A stretch of DNA of 64,000 nucleotides from contig NZ_AP014545.1 of the NCBI RefSeq assembly GCF_016592435.1, forward strand, positions 3,294,693-3,358,692, given 5' to 3'. Source of the DNA: Amphritea japonica ATCC BAA-1530. GTDB lineage: Bacteria; Pseudomonadota; Gammaproteobacteria; Pseudomonadales; Balneatricaceae. The notes beneath the pieces are model-generated. The model was not told the origin of the DNA. It searched no databases and saw nothing but the letters and a program-made list of their open reading frames with translations. The position numbers and the translations under genes were made by a program. This document shows positions 62,402-64,000 of the stretch, piece by piece; positions within the stretch are counted from its first letter, which is position 1, and each line of letters opens with the position of its first letter.

Positions 62402-63748
62402 TTACTCTTGGAGCCAGTTGTTCACTAGCATCAGATCATCCTGAGTCAACACACCTACCAAAGCTTTCAGGCGCAAACCATTTATCAGGTAATCATATTT
62501 GGCACGAGACAAATCCCGTTTTGCAGAATAGAAATCCCTTTCAGCATCCAGCACACTAATCGCTGTTTCCAAGCGGGCATCATAAGCAGCCCGACGCAGA
62601 TCAAGCGTCGCCTGCTGTGCTTCAACCGCTTTTTTAAACGCATTAACACGCTTAACAGAATTCACCACACCCCAATAATTTTCGCGAGACTGACGACGTG
62701 ATTCACGCATAATCCGTGTCAATTCCTGTTCCGCACTGTGGTAACGCGCAACAGCTTGCCGCTTTTGAGAACTTACCGATCCACCTGAATAAATTGGCAG
62801 ATTAAAGCGCAAGATCATTTCTTGAGTTTCTACTTCACTGGCCCCACCAAAAAGAGAACCGCCAACATCTTCGTTGTGGTTTCTAAAAACAGCATCCAGT
62901 GTGGGATAATGCCCCGCATTTTGACGCTTAATCTCTTTTTGAGCGACATTCACAGCTTCACGCTGAGCCACCAAGGCAGGGTTATTCGTCATCGCATTCT
63001 TAAGCCAGTACTGCTCATCCGCTGGTACAGGAAGAACCAGATCAATCTCAGCCCTCAACTCAGCAATACTATTAAGATCCAGACCTGTCATTTCATAGAG
63101 AGCTTCATAAGCATCGCGTAAAGCGATATCAGCAGCGGCATAATCAGCTTCAACCGTGGCTACCCGCGCCTCCGCATCGTAACGATCCACCTTACGACCA
63201 ACGGCCGCACTTTCTCGCCCTTTAGCTTGCTTAAGATGCTGTCTTGCAGAGCTCAATTCAGACTGAATAAAGTCACGCTCATCCTTTGCTGAAAGTGCTT
63301 TCATGTAGGATTCTGATACACGCAGGATCATTTCCTGCTGAGCATTGATTAGCTCTGCATCGGCTTGAAGCAACTCTGATTTAGATTGACCAATACGGAC
63401 GTAATTGGCATAACGAAAGATGGGCTGGGTTATTTCAATAGTCCAGGTGGTTGAAGGAAAAGATGTATTACCACCACCATAAACAGTGTTATCGCTGCTT
63501 AGAATTTTCTGTGTATTCTGAACTTGCTCATAATCAAGCGTGACCTTTGGGCGATAACCTGACCAGGCCTGAGTAACAACTTCCTGACTCGCCTGATGAT
63601 TAAATTGAGCAGCCTTTAACTGTGGATCACCGTCTAACGCGGCATGATAGAGTTGAAGCAGATCTTCTGCGTGCGACTGAGTCGAACAAAGCAATAGAGA
63701 ACACAAACCCGCACTCACGAAAGCGCGGGTTAACTTATTATTAACCAT
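62402..63748 (-). CDS. TolC-family outer-membrane channel
   Basis: A 448-residue TolC-family protein, first gene of the export cluster. A signal peptide (FVSAGLCSLLLCSTQSHA, cut near residue 27) is followed by LLQLYHAALDGDPQLKAAQF, the standard start of TolC. Two similar long helical halves follow, the second beginning at MTNNPALVAQREAVNVAQKE, with the RFNLPIYSGGSVSSQKRQAV strand/helix boundary that marks outer-membrane efflux proteins. The ATG at 63748 is chosen since it directly precedes a proper signal peptide; a GTG at 63778 adds a polar leader. It forms the trimeric duct through the outer membrane. The giant gene starts 79 bases downstream. Confidence 0.9.
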   Translation of the reverse strand: MVNNKLTRAFVSAGLCSLLLCSTQSHAEDLLQLYHAALDGDPQLKAAQFNHQASQEVVTQAWSGYRPKVTLDYEQVQNTQKILSSDNTVYGGGNTSFPSTTWTIEITQPIFRYANYVRIGQSKSELLQADAELINAQQEMILRVSESYMKALSAKDERDFIQSELSSARQHLKQAKGRESAAVGRKVDRYDAEARVATVEADYAAADIALRDAYEALYEMTGLDLNSIAELRAEIDLVLPVPADEQYWLKNAMTNNPALVAQREAVNVAQKEIKRQNAGHYPTLDAVFRNHNEDVGGSLFGGASEVETQEMILRFNLPIYSGGSVSSQKRQAVARYHSAEQELTRIMRESRRQSRENYWGVVNSVKRVNAFKKAVEAQQATLDLRRAAYDARLETAISVLDAERDFYSAKRDLSRAKYDYLINGLRLKALVGVLTQDDLMLVNNWLQE

Positions 63749-63867
63749 GATTTCCCCCCCAGCCTCATCCTGAGGCACCTCTCATCAGCAACCATGCAAG
63801 AGAGGCAGCGTCCATAGCTTAGTTTATTAGAATTATTAGCAGCACAGACTACTTTTATTACTACAGG

Positions 63868-63896
63868 ATTATGGACAAAAAACAACCAAAGTTCAA
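63868..63896 (-). promoter_or_regulatory. Promoter of the tolC-giant-export operon
   Basis: On the minus strand: TTGAAC, 17 bases, CATAAT (five of six for the -10). The predicted start is near 63861, giving a 5' leader of about 113 bases before the tolC ATG. Bases 63897-64000 are AT-rich with no recognised gene. Confidence 0.6.
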
Positions 63897-64000
63897 ACAA
63901 TTAAGCGACTTGTAGCACATTATTTCTCAATCGTTAATTGAAACACCTAAACAACAACTACTCCTGAAAAAACCTGTAAAAACAACATATTGTAAATTGC

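Noticed and set aside
25513-63748. Calling the cluster a standard type I secretion system
   Set aside because: No ABC transporter, no LapB/C/D/G set and no typical C-terminal signal; a SecA-like ATPase and an M50 protein are present instead.

Overview
The window looks like a chromosomal piece of a marine gammaproteobacterium close to the Oceanospirillales/Pseudomonadales. That placement is an inference from protein sequences and gene order, not from a search. The block moeB-prmC-prfA-hemA / TPR lipoprotein-lolB-tRNA-Gln-prs-rplY-pth-ychF-tRNA-Met has the order I know from Pseudomonas, except that ispE, normally between lolB and tRNA-Gln, is missing here.

Layout. 1-5.8 kb: the tail of an NtrC-type regulator, then a CoA-transferase behind a textbook sigma-54 control region (palindrome, IHF site, -24/-12 element). 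After it come a SixA-like phosphatase, an AEC transporter, a metal-efflux permease with four regularly spaced Cys-Cys pairs, an ankyrin protein and a RidA protein. 5.9-10.3 kb (minus strand): CoA-binding protein, moeB, prmC, prfA, hemA. 10.5-17.2 kb (plus strand): TPR lipoprotein, lolB, tRNA-Gln, prs, rplY, pth, ychF and a duplicated tRNA-Met/tRNA-Gln array. 17.5-19.6 kb: a FimX-like protein with degenerate GGDEF and EAL domains. 19.6-24.2 kb: an accessory region of small orphan genes, attC-like sites and repeated palindromic elements but no integrase, resembling a decayed integron cassette cluster. 24.2-25.5 kb: serB.

25.5-63.9 kb is the highlight: one minus-strand gene cluster, read from right to left. 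It encodes a TolC-type outer-membrane channel, a 9875-residue giant protein, a DUF3467 protein, a GAF-HlyD fusion, a PqqD-like/M50 protease-like/HlyD fusion, a shortened SecA-like ATPase and a periplasmic HlyD-type adaptor. The giant protein has an N-terminal LEPR-XLL-like motif, a DUF4347 domain, many Ca-binding (RTX-like) repeats, a long helical segment and a recently expanded 0.72-kb tandem repeat. The last four genes are joined by one-base stop/start overlaps. No ABC transporter of a type I system is present, so this looks like a dedicated, non-canonical export machine: a TolC duct, several HlyD-like adaptors, and a SecA-type motor with a membrane protease in place of the usual ABC exporter. 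A -35/-10 promoter lies upstream of the tolC gene, and a perfect 10-bp hairpin separates the cargo pair (giant protein and DUF3467) from the four export genes.
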